Below are positions 63,826 through 64,000 of a stretch of DNA of 64,000 bases, one piece after another. Below the pieces are notes generated by a model. It had not been told where the DNA came from. It saw nothing but the letters and a program-made list of their open reading frames with translations, and searched no databases. Source of the stretch: Streptomyces noursei ATCC 11455 (GTDB lineage: Bacteria > Actinomycetota > Actinomycetes > Streptomycetales > Streptomycetaceae); NCBI RefSeq assembly GCF_001704275.1, contig NZ_CP011533.1, positions 4,650,001 through 4,714,000 of the forward strand. Direction: 5' to 3'. The translations under genes were made by a program, and so were the position numbers. Position 1 is the first letter of the stretch. Each line of letters opens with the position of its first letter.

Positions 63826-64000
63826 TCAGCCGGCCGGCGCCTCCGTCAGGATCCGGTCCAGCGCGGCCTCCAGGGTGTCGCAGACCTCCTCCTTGCCGAG
63901 CGGAACGATCCGGTCCGTGCGGTCCAGGAAGGCGATCAGCGGCGGCGCACTGGCCCGGAACAGGGCGCGCTCGGCGCCGACTTGCAGGCTGATGCAGACG
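63826..64000 (-). CDS. ssgA: SsgA-family sporulation/cell division protein, C-terminal part
   Basis: The last 58 codons of a gene that continues right of the window. The residues LQVGAERALFRASAPP, IAFLDRTDRIVPLG and ALDRILTE match the C-terminus of SsgA-like proteins, the Streptomyces family that marks septum sites in sporulation. The position after thiC and YibE/F is that of ssgA itself. Two internal changes (a Cys in EEVCDTLEA) are of no clear meaning. The symbol is assigned by context and similarity; another SsgA-like paralogue is possible. Confidence 0.8.
   Translation of the reverse strand, partial: VCISLQVGAERALFRASAPPLIAFLDRTDRIVPLGKEEVCDTLEAALDRILTEAPAG

Overview
The window is very GC-rich actinobacterial DNA with dense, tightly packed genes and frequent GTGA/ATGA overlaps. 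Gene content points firmly to Streptomyces: an SsgA-family sporulation protein at the right edge, a fused CydCD, a Rex operator of the Streptomyces type, 14-bp parS palindromes and a Tat-secreted DyP peroxidase in a copper operon. From memory, the order pheA-serS ... cydCD-cydB-cydA-hisC-LacI-metallophosphoesterase-thiC-YibE/F-ssgA matches the chromosome core beside oriC in model Streptomyces, with oriC beyond the right end. Five perfect parS sites, all between 46 and 62 kb, and a DnaA-box cluster at 15.2-15.5 kb agree with that placement.

Left part (0-15 kb): the end of an aminopeptidase P, a TetR regulator with palindromes upstream, a coupled SDR/FAD-dehydrogenase pair, an SPFH protein paired with a zinc-ribbon membrane protein, an anti-sigma-type ATPase, then a copper-handling run (Met/His-rich membrane protein, YcnI, Sco, PCuAC, CopC-CopD fusion, DyP peroxidase) and pheA. 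The 680-bp pheA-serS gap holds a symmetric set of DnaA boxes.

Middle (15-46 kb): serS and a HAD phosphatase, a rhomboid-like protein with a double-domain Lrp regulator, an MFS exporter, LysR, a MerR gene broken by a repeat insertion, a SAV_915-type protein with a repetitive tail, a lysA-like decarboxylase, GntR with a CynX-type transporter, an MltG-like protein, an operon of two ABC exporters, an M24 peptidase with an EphD-like epoxide hydrolase/SDR fusion and a ferritin-like protein, a MerR regulator, a PadR-controlled carotenoid oxygenase pair, KptA, PspAB-HtpX, an F420-type oxidoreductase and a second HAD phosphatase. Much of this block looks like flexible, lineage-specific content.

Right part (46-64 kb): a three-site parS array, an orphan two-GAF histidine kinase, the cydA-cydB-cydCD operon behind a perfect Rex operator, a cyclophilin-like protein, hisC, a LacI regulator, a metallophosphoesterase, a membrane protein, thiC behind a TPP riboswitch that contains a parS site, a YibE/F membrane protein and the end of an SsgA-family gene.

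Most notable: replication and segregation signals are laid over other functional elements (parS inside the TPP riboswitch, parS centred on the cydCD start codon). Separately, a GC-rich palindromic repeat family has entered three coding regions, extending two proteins in frame and frameshifting a MerR regulator. No tRNA, rRNA, CRISPR array, insertion sequence or prophage was seen.
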